Shown: positions 26,583 to 33,801 of the stretch, piece by piece
Layout of the letters: each line of letters begins with the position of its first letter
Position numbering within the stretch: position 1 is the stretch's first letter
DNA from: CAIWHR01 sp963734085
Lineage (GTDB): Bacteria; Pseudomonadota; Gammaproteobacteria; Burkholderiales; Casimicrobiaceae
Direction: 5' to 3'
NCBI GenBank assembly: GCA_963734085.1
Contig: CAVTFT010000014.1
Coordinates: forward strand, 248,001 to 312,000
DNA: 64,000 nucleotides
The notes under the pieces: model-generated
The model's input: only the letters and a program-made list of their open reading frames with translations
The model's database searches: none
Told to the model about the DNA's origin: nothing
Position numbers and translations under genes: made by a program

Positions 26583-27110
26583 GAAGATCATCGCCGCCGC
26601 ATTGCGGGCGAGCGCCGCTTTCACGACTTCGCGCGGATAGACGCTCGTCTGCGCGAGCGTCCCGCGAAACAGTTCCTCGGATGCGAGCACGCGGTTCTGG
26701 CTGTCGAGAAACAAACCGACGAACACTTCGTACGGACGCCCGCCAAGCGAGAGTCGCAAATAGTCGCGCACCGCCTGCGGCGAAGCGAGCGCGTCACGCG
26801 CCGCGGCCTCTTCCGCAAGCGACCGCCGCGCCAGCTCGACGACGCTCGCGAGCACGGCGTAGCGTGCAGCGCCAAACCCGCGCACGGCCGCAACTTCCGC
26901 CGCGGGCGCCGCGAAGAGACCGGCGAGCCCGCCGAATCGTGCGATCAGGTCGCGGGCGAGATCGAGCGCGCTCTTTCCGCTGATGCCCGTGCGCACGAGC
27001 AAGGCGAGGAGCTCCGCGTCGGACAACGCCGCGGCCCCGTGCGCAAGCAACCGTTCGCGCGGGCGTTCGCCGGTGGGCCAATCGCGGATGCGCATCGAGC
27101 GTGCCTTCAT
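26577..27110 (-). pseudogene. radC: radC 5' part, interrupted by RIT element
   Basis: The segment encodes MRIRDWPTGERPRERLL (ATG 27095, or 27110 upstream), the helix-hairpin-helix region, and most of the JAB/MPN domain up to MIFAH. There it runs into the element and would end after about 24 foreign residues. RadC family proteins are JAMM-domain proteins of uncertain function. The divergent radC-coaBC pair is conserved in many proteobacteria, which supports this as the original locus. Confidence 0.92.
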
Positions 27111-27212
27111 CGTATGGAATGTCGTTCCGAAGTACCGTATCGCGACTGCGCCGCGCGGACCGTCGAGGGCAGTGTAAACTTCGCGCGTCGCCGAAGCGTA
27201 TCGGCCACAGGG

Positions 27213-28412
27213 ATGATGACCACACGAACGAAGCCGCTGTCCCGGATCGTACTGGGCCTGACGGGCGGGATCGCCGCGTACAAGGCGGCCGAGCTCGCGC
27301 GCCTGTTCGTCAAGGCGGAGATCACGGTGAACGTCGTGATGACGCCGGGCGCATGCCGCTTCATCGCGCCGATCACGCTGCAGGCGCTGTCGGGCAACCC
27401 CGTGCTGACCGATCTGTGGGCCTCGGGCGCCGCCAACGGGATGGGGCACATCGATCTCTCGCGCGGTGCCGACGCGATCGTCGTCGCGCCGGCCTCCGCG
27501 GATTTCCTGGCCAAGGCAGCGAACGGCCACGCCGACGATCTGCTGTCGACATTGACGCTCGCCCGCGATTGCCCGCTCTTCGTCGCGCCGGCGATGAATC
27601 ATCAGATGTGGGGCAATGCCGCGACGCAGCGCAACGTCGCGCGACTCGTTGCCGATGGCGTGATCGTTCTCGGGCCCGGCGTCGGCGATCAGGCGTGCGG
27701 CGAGACGGGCGAAGGCCGGATGCTGGAACCGCAGGAGATCTTCGACGCCGTCGTCGCATGGGCGCAGCCCAAAGTCCTCGCGGGCAAGCGCGTGCTGCTC
27801 ACCGCAGGTCCGACGTTCGAAGCGATCGACCCGGTACGCGGCATCACGAACACGAGCTCGGGGAAGATGGGGTTCGCGCTCGCGCAAGCCGCCGCAGAGG
27901 CCGGTGCTGCGGTGACGCTCGTCGCGGGCCCGACGACGCTTGCGGCGCCCGCCAGCGTCGCGCGCATCGACGTGCAAAGCGCCGCGGAGATGGCGGACGC
28001 GGTCCTCGAACGGGTCGATTCGTGCGACGTCTTCATCGCCGTCGCCGCGGTCGCCGACTACACGCCTGACAAGGTCTCCGCGACCAAGATCAAGAAGCAG
28101 GACGCGCCGCTGACGATCGCGCTCAAGCCGACGGTCGACATCCTTGCCACGGTCGCCGCGCGCAAGGACGCGCCGTACTGCGTCGGCTTCGCCGCCGAGA
28201 GCCACGACATCCCGAAGCACGCGGATGAAAAACGCCGGCGGAAGAACGTGCCGCTGATCGTCGCCAACCGCGCCCAGGACGCGTTCGGCAGCGACGACAA
28301 CGAAGTGATCCTCTTCGACGCCGCCGGAGAGCATCCGCTGCCGAAGATGGACAAGCTCGCGCTCGCGCGTACGCTGGTGGGGGAGATTGCGAAGCGGTTG
28401 GGCAAACGATGA
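27213..28412 (+). CDS. coaBC: Bifunctional phosphopantothenoylcysteine decarboxylase/synthase
   Basis: The 399-residue two-domain enzyme makes 4'-phosphopantetheine in CoA synthesis. The N-terminal flavoprotein decarboxylase half shows GLTGGIAAYKAAELARLF, PASADFLAKAANGHADD and the catalytic ACGETGEGRM. The C-terminal CTP-dependent synthase half starts at about residue 190 with LLTAGPTFEAIDPVR and TNTSSGKMG. The start is ATG 27213 or 27216. dut, its usual neighbour, has been pushed about 920 bp away by toxin-antitoxin genes. Confidence 0.96.
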   Translation: MMTTRTKPLSRIVLGLTGGIAAYKAAELARLFVKAEITVNVVMTPGACRFIAPITLQALSGNPVLTDLWASGAANGMGHIDLSRGADAIVVAPASADFLAKAANGHADDLLSTLTLARDCPLFVAPAMNHQMWGNAATQRNVARLVADGVIVLGPGVGDQACGETGEGRMLEPQEIFDAVVAWAQPKVLAGKRVLLTAGPTFEAIDPVRGITNTSSGKMGFALAQAAAEAGAAVTLVAGPTTLAAPASVARIDVQSAAEMADAVLERVDSCDVFIAVAAVADYTPDKVSATKIKKQDAPLTIALKPTVDILATVAARKDAPYCVGFAAESHDIPKHADEKRRRKNVPLIVANRAQDAFGSDDNEVILFDAAGEHPLPKMDKLALARTLVGEIAKRLGKR

Positions 28413-28534
28413 CGGCGCGTGCGCGCGGACGTTTTGGATTCCGGCCGTTTGCCAAGCGCGGCGGCGTTGTCAGCAATGAACTCGTCGACCAACTTCGCGG
28501 CAAAATACCTGCCGAAGACGGAGGGGTCCGGCAA

Positions 28535-28741
28535 ATGACACTCGAAATCAAATGCGCGCTCGAAGAGGATGGCCGCTGGGTGGCTGAAGTACCGCAACTG
28601 CCCGGCGTACTGGCTTACGGCTCCTCTACCGAGGAAGCGATGGCTCGTGCCGAGGCGCTTGCGCTGCGAGTTCTGGCCGAAGCTATCGAGCAAGGAGAAG
28701 CCGGCCCACAGTCCATTTCCATTGTTGTTGCCACAGCGTGA
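28535..28741 (+). CDS. HicB-like antitoxin-family protein
   Basis: The 68-residue protein has the partially degraded RNase H fold of the HicB N-terminal domain (MTLEIKCALEEDGRWVAEV, LPGVLAYG, EEAMARAEAL). The ATG has GGAGGGG eight bases upstream. No HicA partner adjoins it and it lacks a C-terminal DNA-binding domain. The frame is open 42 codons further upstream, but that part has a different character. Role as an antitoxin is possible, not shown. Confidence 0.75.
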   Translation: MTLEIKCALEEDGRWVAEVPQLPGVLAYGSSTEEAMARAEALALRVLAEAIEQGEAGPQSISIVVATA

Positions 28742-28800
28742 GCCAACGGGCGCAGACCGAAAAAGTGCTCCTCACTCAACGGTGCTAAACTCATTCTTAC

Positions 28801-29025
28801 ATGAGCGCTGATCCCTCGAAACTCCTGGATGAAGCCCTGAGCTTGCCTCCCGAAGCGCGGGCAGCCCTTGCGGCCTCTCTGATCGAAAGCCTCGATGAAA
28901 CCGTCGATCCGGATGCCGAAGCGGAATGGGCCAAGGAGATCGCCCGGCGGGTGAAGGATCTGGACGAGGGCCGGGTGCAGACGGTCCCATGGGCTGAGGT
29001 GCGACGCGCCATTCTGCGGCCCTGA
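28801..29025 (+). CDS. Addiction-module antitoxin (CHP02574 type)
   Basis: The 74-residue acidic helical protein contains ALSLPPEARAALAASLIESLDE, the signature of the putative addiction-module component family, and a C-terminal WAEVRRAI stretch. Its stop overlaps the start of the RelE/ParE gene as TGATG, the standard antitoxin-first order. It should neutralise the toxin and autoregulate the pair. Confidence 0.85.
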   Translation: MSADPSKLLDEALSLPPEARAALAASLIESLDETVDPDAEAEWAKEIARRVKDLDEGRVQTVPWAEVRRAILRP

Positions 29026-29321
29026 TGGCCGATCTCGCCGTTCGCGTCCACCCGGAAGCCCGCGTTGACCTGCAGCGCGCTTACAGTTGGTACTTCGAAC
29101 GCAACCCAGCAGCTGCCGTTGCGTTTCTAGCTGAGGTCGATCGCGCAATCGGGCAGATAAGCGCAGGTCCCGATCATTGGCCATCGTATCTGTCGGGCTC
29201 GCGGCGTTTCGTACTCCGGCGTTTTCCCTTTTCCGTCGTATACCGCGTGTCCGGCGAGACCGTGCAGGTGCTTGCGTTCGCGCACGGCCGTCGACGGCCG
29301 GGCTATTGGCGCAAACGGTAG
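29025..29321 (+). CDS. RelE/ParE-family toxin
   Basis: The 98-residue protein has the compact RelE/ParE fold: VHPEARVDLQRAYSWYFERNP helices, then beta strands with RRFVLRRFPFSVVYRV and VLAFAHGRRRPGYW. The ending resembles ParE-like members. Translationally coupled to the upstream antitoxin. Whether the target is ribosomal mRNA or gyrase cannot be told from sequence. Confidence 0.88.
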   Translation: MADLAVRVHPEARVDLQRAYSWYFERNPAAAVAFLAEVDRAIGQISAGPDHWPSYLSGSRRFVLRRFPFSVVYRVSGETVQVLAFAHGRRRPGYWRKR

Positions 29322-29334
29322 AGGATCAAAATCG

Positions 29335-29787
29335 ATGTCCGTAACGATTGCCCTGAGAGTCCTCGACGAGCGCATCCGCCCTCACCTGCCCGCGTACGCG
29401 ACACCCGGCGCCGCCGGCATGGACCTGCGCGCGTGCATCGACGCACCGCTGACGCTCGCACCGGGACAGGTCGAGCTCGTCCCGACGGGGGTGGCGATCC
29501 ACATCGACGACCCGGGGCTCGCGGCGGTCATCCTTCCGCGTTCGGGCCTCGGCCACAAGCACGGCATCGTGCTCGGCAACCTGGTCGGCCTCATCGACTC
29601 CGACTATCAGGGCCCGCTGCTGGTGAGCTGCTGGAACCGCGGCGAGCACCACTACGCGTTGCAGCCGATGGAGCGGCTCGCGCAGCTCGTCATCGTCCCC
29701 GTCGTCAGGGCGGCGTTCGAAGTGGTCGAGGATTTCGCGCAAAGCGCGCGCGGGGCGAACGGATTCGGAAGCAGCGGAAGGCACTGA
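29335..29787 (+). CDS. dut: dUTP diphosphatase
   Basis: The 150-residue trimeric enzyme hydrolyses dUTP to dUMP, keeping uracil out of DNA and supplying thymidylate synthesis. All five motifs are visible: PGAAGMDLRA, PRSGLGHKHGI, GLIDSDYQGP, ERLAQLVIVP and the C-terminal RGANGFGSSG. The ATG follows GAGGATCAAAATCG. Confidence 0.96.
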   Translation: MSVTIALRVLDERIRPHLPAYATPGAAGMDLRACIDAPLTLAPGQVELVPTGVAIHIDDPGLAAVILPRSGLGHKHGIVLGNLVGLIDSDYQGPLLVSCWNRGEHHYALQPMERLAQLVIVPVVRAAFEVVEDFAQSARGANGFGSSGRH

Positions 29788-29822
29788 AGAAAAAGGCCCC
29801 GCCGAAGCGGGGCCCTTATTGC
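29788..29822. terminator. Bidirectional terminator between dut and pilin
   Basis: GGCCCCGC (29795-29802) and GCGGGGCC (29807-29814) pair over CGAA. On the minus strand the stem is followed by five T residues, giving a strong end for the pilin gene; on the plus strand a weaker CTTATT follows, serving dut. Confidence 0.88.
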
Positions 29823-29830
29823 TCGAGCTC

Positions 29831-30298
29831 TCAATCTGTCAACGGCATTGCGCGGGCCGATACTTCGCCAGCAACGTGCCACCGGCGCCAGCTATCGTGC
29901 AGTCCCACTGGATCGGATTGGTCGGGGGCAGTACCTAGAACCAGATTCACCCCGCCAACCGGGCCGTCAAACGGGACGAAGATAACGGTTCCGGCACCAG
30001 CCTTGACCGAGGTGGTGACGGTGATTGCACCGTTGACCGCCGAAATGTCTCCCGCGAGCATGGGCGCCATGTTGTCCGACACCGGGTACCCCGCAAACCC
30101 CGAGTTGAACACCTTGCCGCTCATCGCGTTCTCTCCGACCAGCGTCTTCACCGAATCCACAATCGTCAGCGCTTCTGAAACCCGCGACCGGACGACGTAG
30201 TCTTGATAAGCAGGCAAAGCGATGGCCGCAAGAATGCCAATGATGGCGACAACGATCATGAGCTCGATCAGCGTGAAGCCCTTCTGCACGCGATCCAT
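29831..30298 (-). CDS. pilA: Type IV major pilin, second copy, C-terminus frameshifted
   Basis: After the short leader MDRVQKG, FTLIELMIVVAIIGILAAIA is the class III prepilin site with Glu5 and the N-terminal helix. The globular part follows to TVIFVPFDG. At the G run 29924-29928 the frame shifts. With one base fewer the product ends NPIQWDCTIAGAGG then LLAKYRPAQC and stops at 29839, giving the usual disulphide-bonded D-region. As sequenced, the conserved cysteines are lost. Confidence 0.85.
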   Translation of the reverse strand: MDRVQKGFTLIELMIVVAIIGILAAIALPAYQDYVVRSRVSEALTIVDSVKTLVGENAMSGKVFNSGFAGYPVSDNMAPMLAGDISAVNGAITVTTSVKAGAGTVIFVPFDGPVGGVNLVLGTAPDQSDPVGLHDSWRRWHVAGEVSARAMPLTD

Positions 30299-30327
30299 GA
30301 TCTGTCTCCCTCGCTTCCAGTCCCCAA

Positions 30328-30362
30328 GGCAAAAAAAGCGGGGCGATCGCTCGCCCCGCCTT
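30328..30362 (-). terminator. Terminator between the two pilin genes
   Basis: On the minus strand GCGGGGCGA (30351-30359) pairs with TCGCCCCGC (30338-30346) and is followed by seven T residues. It should end most transcripts of the first pilin gene. Confidence 0.85.
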
Positions 30363-30405
30363 TCGCTGCATCGGTCGAGCCTGTCAGGCAACGTTTCCGT
30401 CTTCA

Positions 30406-30867
30406 TTACGGACGACATTGCGCCGGACGATACTTCGGGCAGCGAGAGCGCCGCTGTCGTGCAGTCCCACTGGATCGGGTTCGCCGGGGGCGTGCCCGCG
30501 GCCAGCGTTCACGCAGGCACCAACCGGGTACGCCGTCGCACGGGACGAAAATCACGGTGCCGGCGCCGGCCTTGGCCGAAGTGGTGACCGTGATCGACGC
30601 CAGTAGCCGGCGATATCGCCGACCAGCCATCGCCGCCATGTTATCCGTCGCCGGGTAGCCGGCAAATCCGGAATTGAACGCCTTGCCGTTGGCTGCGTTC
30701 TCCCCCACCAGCGTCTTCAGGGAGTCGGCAATCGTCAGCGCTTCCGACACGCGGGAACGAACGACATAGTCCTGGTAAGCCGGCAGCGCGATGGCCGCCA
30801 AGATGCCGATGATCGCGACCACGATCATCAGTTCGATCAACGTAAAGCCTCGTTGAATACGCTTCAT
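30406..30867 (-). CDS. pilA: Type IV major pilin, first copy, frameshifted
   Basis: MKRIQRG followed by FTLIELMIVVAIIGILAAIA is a complete prepilin cleavage and assembly region, near-identical to the second copy through the sequence SRVSEALTI. After NMAAMAG the frame is disturbed near 30600-30630, recovers for SITVTTSAKAGAGTVIFVP, then shifts again near 30500-30530, and ends CPKYRPAQCRP. At least two, probably more, indels separate it from an intact pilin. A sigma-54 promoter lies upstream. Confidence 0.8.
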   Translation of the reverse strand: MKRIQRGFTLIELMIVVAIIGILAAIALPAYQDYVVRSRVSEALTIADSLKTLVGENAANGKAFNSGFAGYPATDNMAAMAGRRYRRLLASITVTTSAKAGAGTVIFVPCDGVPGWCLRERWPRARPRRTRSSGTARQRRSRCPKYRPAQCRP

Positions 30868-30934
30868 TTAAATCTCCATGAGGTTGTTTGATGACACCCG
30901 TGCCCAACGCATCCAGCGATGCTGAGCCCAATTG

Positions 30935-30950
30935 AGCAAGGTGTATGCCA
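30935..30950 (-). promoter_or_regulatory. Sigma-54 promoter of pilin gene
   Basis: On the minus strand TGGCAT, five bases, TTGCT matches the -24/-12 consensus with its invariant GG and GC. It is 68 bp from the pilin start. Type IV pilin genes are commonly driven by RpoN with the PilS-PilR two-component system, which fits. Confidence 0.85.
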
Positions 30951-31193
30951 GTGTTTTCGTCGGTCTTTCCAAAATCGACGGACCTTGAGCAATAAATTGA
31001 TTTTAAAGGGTTTACCAGCGATTTTTTCGGACCGGCGGTCGAGGATTCGGTGAGGCCGATTCGCGGGTCGACACGTCGTAGAAAACAGCATCGGACATTT
31101 CACGGGACACGAGGTGACGCTGCGCGTCACCCGGTGACGGTAGGTGTCACATCACGCTGCCCGATCGCGCGGTGGCTCTCTTTGGCGCCAGTC

Positions 31194-31226
31194 AAAGACA
31201 CTGGGTCCCCGCCTTCGCGGGGACGA
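31194..31226 (+). repeat. REP-like palindrome with conserved tail
   Basis: AAAGACACTGGGTCCCCGCC is followed by TTCGCGGGGACGA; the stem is CCCCGC/GCGGGG. It lies ten bases from the hicB stop, and is near-identical in sequence and orientation to the copy at 35839-35872. Confidence 0.85.
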
Positions 31227-31236
31227 TGCAACGGGA

Positions 31237-31449
31237 TCAGGCGATCACTTCGACCACTTCGCTGGAGGAGGTCGGTGGAGGGATTGGCGTGCCATCCTGC
31301 TTGAGACCTTCAAGGTGAAATTCGATGGCTTCATGGATAGACGCCAACACTTCTTCGCGCGTTTCGCCAACTGCGATACACCCCGGAAGATCAGGCACGT
31401 ACGCGCCAAAGGAGGTGGGGCCTTTTTCGACCACGACGAGATAACGCAT
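31237..31449 (-). CDS. hicB: HicB-family antitoxin
   Basis: The 70-residue protein is a HicB domain: MRYLVVVEKGPTSFGAYVPD, LPGCIAVGETREEVL, and helix IHEAIEFHLEGL. It should bind and block HicA. The start overlaps the hicA stop by one base. It is a short form without a ribbon-helix-helix DNA-binding tail. Confidence 0.9.
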   Translation of the reverse strand: MRYLVVVEKGPTSFGAYVPDLPGCIAVGETREEVLASIHEAIEFHLEGLKQDGTPIPPPTSSSEVVEVIA

Positions 31450-31646
31450 CAGTGTTCCTGTCTCTTCAGCCCCGCCTGCTTCAGGGCGCTGGCAAGCGTC
31501 CCCGGCGGAATATCAATGCTCGGCTTTCCTGACACCGTGACCGTACCTGGCTTACTCGGGTGGTGGAATTGCCGATGGCTCCCTTTCATTCGAACCTGAA
31601 ACCAACCGCCCGCTTCGAGCAAACTGATCAGCTCCTTAACCTTCAC
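31449..31646 (-). CDS. hicA: HicA-family mRNA interferase toxin
   Basis: The 65-residue protein has the double-stranded RNA-binding-like HicA fold with the catalytic-region histidine in MKGSHRQFHHP and the basic C-terminus LASALKQAGLKRQ. It cleaves mRNA independently of the ribosome in known systems. Toxin-first order with hicB is standard. Confidence 0.92.
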   Translation of the reverse strand: MKVKELISLLEAGGWFQVRMKGSHRQFHHPSKPGTVTVSGKPSIDIPPGTLASALKQAGLKRQEH

Positions 31647-31655
31647 AACGGATAC

Positions 31656-31850
31656 TTATGACTCACGCGGTTGCTCGAGCACGGCAACCGCACTCCCCCG
31701 GTCGACAGACGGAAAGTCGTCCAGGAATTGGTTCAGCGACTCTCCAGCCTCGAGATAGTCAAACAGATTCTTCACCGGTACGCGCGTACCGGCAAATACG
31801 GGAGTTCCGCCTTGAATCTGAGGGTCTACCGAGATCAGGTTCCGATTCAT
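31656..31850 (-). CDS. DUF433 protein
   Basis: The 64-residue protein starts MNRNLISVDPQIQGGTPVFAG and contains TRVPVKNLFDYLEAGESL, the winged-helix DUF433 signature (usually the antitoxin of a DUF433/DUF5615 pair). A GTG at 31868 is a possible longer start. No DUF5615 partner adjoins it; instead hicA follows after 9 bp. It may be an orphan or a regulator of the hic genes. Confidence 0.8.
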   Translation of the reverse strand: MNRNLISVDPQIQGGTPVFAGTRVPVKNLFDYLEAGESLNQFLDDFPSVDRGSAVAVLEQPRES

Positions 31851-31908
31851 GAGGATCCACTCGACCACGAAACGGTTAAATGATACGCCTGCTCCCCCGA
31901 TACGATAG

Positions 31909-32844
31909 CTACCGAACGCCCGCGGCGGGCGCTTCCGCGATCTCGAGTTGAACTCCCGCGATTTCCAGCGTGTCGCCCGTTCGCAGCGTCTGCCCTTCGG
32001 CGCCGACCGCCTCGCCGTTGACGCTCGGAGGTTCGACGCCCTCGACCGGCACGAGGCGCAGCCCGTCGTCGGTTCGGCGAACGGCAGCGACCTGAACGCC
32101 GACGCGGCCCACGGATGTCTCGGCCTTGTCGAGCGCCACCTGGCGACCGGCGCTGGGTCCGGTCAGTACGCGAATCACCGGAACCTTCGCCGGAGGCGAG
32201 CTGACGACTTCGGGCGCGGGCGCGGGTTCGGCGAAGCGGGAGGACGCAGCGCGCTCCGCGTCGGTGCCGTTGCCGACCTCGGCGGCGACGAAACGGTCGA
32301 TATCGGACATCGATCCGCCGGAATCCATTCTCGGCGCCGCGCCCTGACCGACCCGCTCGTCCGGATTGGGGGACTGGCGCTTCTCCTCAGCAGGCGGCGA
32401 CTGCGCCGTTCGTCCGCGCGCGATTGGCTCGGCCGCCGACGATCTTGACGACGGCACGTCGAAGTCCGCCACGCTCTTCGCCGGCGCAACGCGTTCGCCG
32501 AAGAGTTGATTGTCGAGTCGCCCGAGGGACCTTTCGGTCAGATCGACCTGCGCCATTTCGTCGGCGAGATAGACGATCTTCTGGCGGCCGATGTCGATCT
32601 GGTCGCGATCGCGCAGAAAGTGCTTCGCGATCGGCTTGCCGTTGACGAGCGTGCCGTTGGTGCTGCCGAGGTCTTCGAGAAAAGAGTCGGCCAGGATCGT
32701 CACGACGGCCGCATGCTCGCCGCTGACCGCCGGGTAGGGCAGGCAGACGTCGTTGTCGGCGCGGCGCCCGATCGTGATCCGTTCGCGTTCGAGGCGGATG
32801 TCGAGCGTCGAGCCGTCGGCGAGAAAGAGAACGAGCTTGCCCAC
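31909..32844 (-). CDS. FHA-domain protein
   Basis: The 311-residue protein has an N-terminal forkhead-associated domain (ITIGRRADNDVCLPY, then GEHAAV, then DLGSTNGTLVNG) with the phosphothreonine-binding Arg, Ser and Asn residues. A Pro/Ala/Ser-rich linker runs from about 110 to 215, and the C-terminal part looks like a second, degenerate FHA domain. The start is GTG, 6 bases after the stop of the PP2C gene. It probably reads a Thr-phosphorylation that the neighbouring phosphatase erases. No kinase gene is visible in the window. Confidence 0.87.
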   Translation of the reverse strand: MGKLVLFLADGSTLDIRLERERITIGRRADNDVCLPYPAVSGEHAAVVTILADSFLEDLGSTNGTLVNGKPIAKHFLRDRDQIDIGRQKIVYLADEMAQVDLTERSLGRLDNQLFGERVAPAKSVADFDVPSSRSSAAEPIARGRTAQSPPAEEKRQSPNPDERVGQGAAPRMDSGGSMSDIDRFVAAEVGNGTDAERAASSRFAEPAPAPEVVSSPPAKVPVIRVLTGPSAGRQVALDKAETSVGRVGVQVAAVRRTDDGLRLVPVEGVEPPSVNGEAVGAEGQTLRTGDTLEIAGVQLEIAEAPAAGVR

Positions 32845-32849
32845 GGTGC

Positions 32850-33692
32850 CTAGGAATTGCCTTTCTCTTTCTTTTTCGCGAGCCAGCGCTGCGCCCATCC
32901 GGCCGTCGGCAGGAACTCGGGCGGAACCCTGACCAGGACCACGGAGATGTTGTCGCGGCCGCCGTTCTGGTTCGCGATTTCGATCAGCTCGCCTGCGGCC
33001 AGCGCGAGATCGGAGCGCTTTTCGTCGATGATCGTGTGGATCACGTCCGGCTCGACCATGTCGGTCAGGCCATCGGAGTTGAGCAGGTAGATGTCGTTGG
33101 GCTCGACGCGATATTCGACGATGTCGGCCGGAACGATGGCCTCGATGCCGAGCGCGCGCGTCACGAGGTTCTTGTTGAGCGAATATTTCGCCTGTTCCTG
33201 CGTGAGCTGTCCGCTGTCGATCTGCTCCTGCAGCAGTGAGTGGTCGTGGGTCAGCTGCTCGAACTTTTCGCCGCGCAGACGATAGCAGCGCGAGTCGCCG
33301 ATATGGCCGATGCTGACGCGGTTGCCGCAGAAGATGGCGCTGACGATCGTCGTGCCCATGCCCGCGCATTCCGGCCGCGACTGCGCCGCTTCGTAAATGC
33401 CCTTGTTGGCGGCGGCGATCTGCTGTTGCAGAAGCAGCGCTGCGTGGGTGAGACCGCTGGTGACGTCGACTTTCGACAGCTCGCGCCCCGACCGCAGCTC
33501 CGGCAGCATCCCGTTGCCGATGACGTTGACGGCGATGCCGCTCGCGACTTCACCCGCGTTGTAGCCGCCCATCCCGTCCGCCAGCACGGCGATTCCCGCC
33601 TCGCCGTCGACGAAGACCGAGTCCTCGTTGTGCGAACGGACCATCCCCGGATGGGACAAGGTGGCGCAATCGAGCGAGGCGCGTTCGGTCAT
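32850..33692 (-). CDS. PP2C-family protein serine/threonine phosphatase
   Basis: The 280-residue protein shows the PP2C motifs: SHNEDSVFVD, LADGMGGYNAGEVAS, GHIGDSRCYRL, NSDGLTDMV and GGRDNISVVLV, with the metal-binding aspartates in place. It resembles Stp1/PrpC enzymes. It is upstream of and almost abutting the FHA gene, forming a two-gene operon. Confidence 0.94.
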   Translation of the reverse strand: MTERASLDCATLSHPGMVRSHNEDSVFVDGEAGIAVLADGMGGYNAGEVASGIAVNVIGNGMLPELRSGRELSKVDVTSGLTHAALLLQQQIAAANKGIYEAAQSRPECAGMGTTIVSAIFCGNRVSIGHIGDSRCYRLRGEKFEQLTHDHSLLQEQIDSGQLTQEQAKYSLNKNLVTRALGIEAIVPADIVEYRVEPNDIYLLNSDGLTDMVEPDVIHTIIDEKRSDLALAAGELIEIANQNGGRDNISVVLVRVPPEFLPTAGWAQRWLAKKKEKGNS

Positions 33693-33801
33693 TGGTGATT
33701 GTCGGGTTGGATCTCGGCCGCGAGCCCGGCCGATTCGCCCGCGAGTGTAACGGCCCGGCGCGATAGATGCGAGGGGCGGCGCAAGGCTGGCCGAAGGCGG
33801 G

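Noticed and set aside
28409..28534. A longer N-terminal part of the HicB-like protein or a HicA remnant
   Set aside because: A good ribosome site and a family-typical start are at 28535. The upstream residues do not show the HicA GSH motif in any frame.
29831..30298. Programmed frameshift in the pilin gene
   Set aside because: There is no slippery heptamer with a downstream pseudoknot; the G run fits a simple indel, and pilins are not known to use frameshifting.
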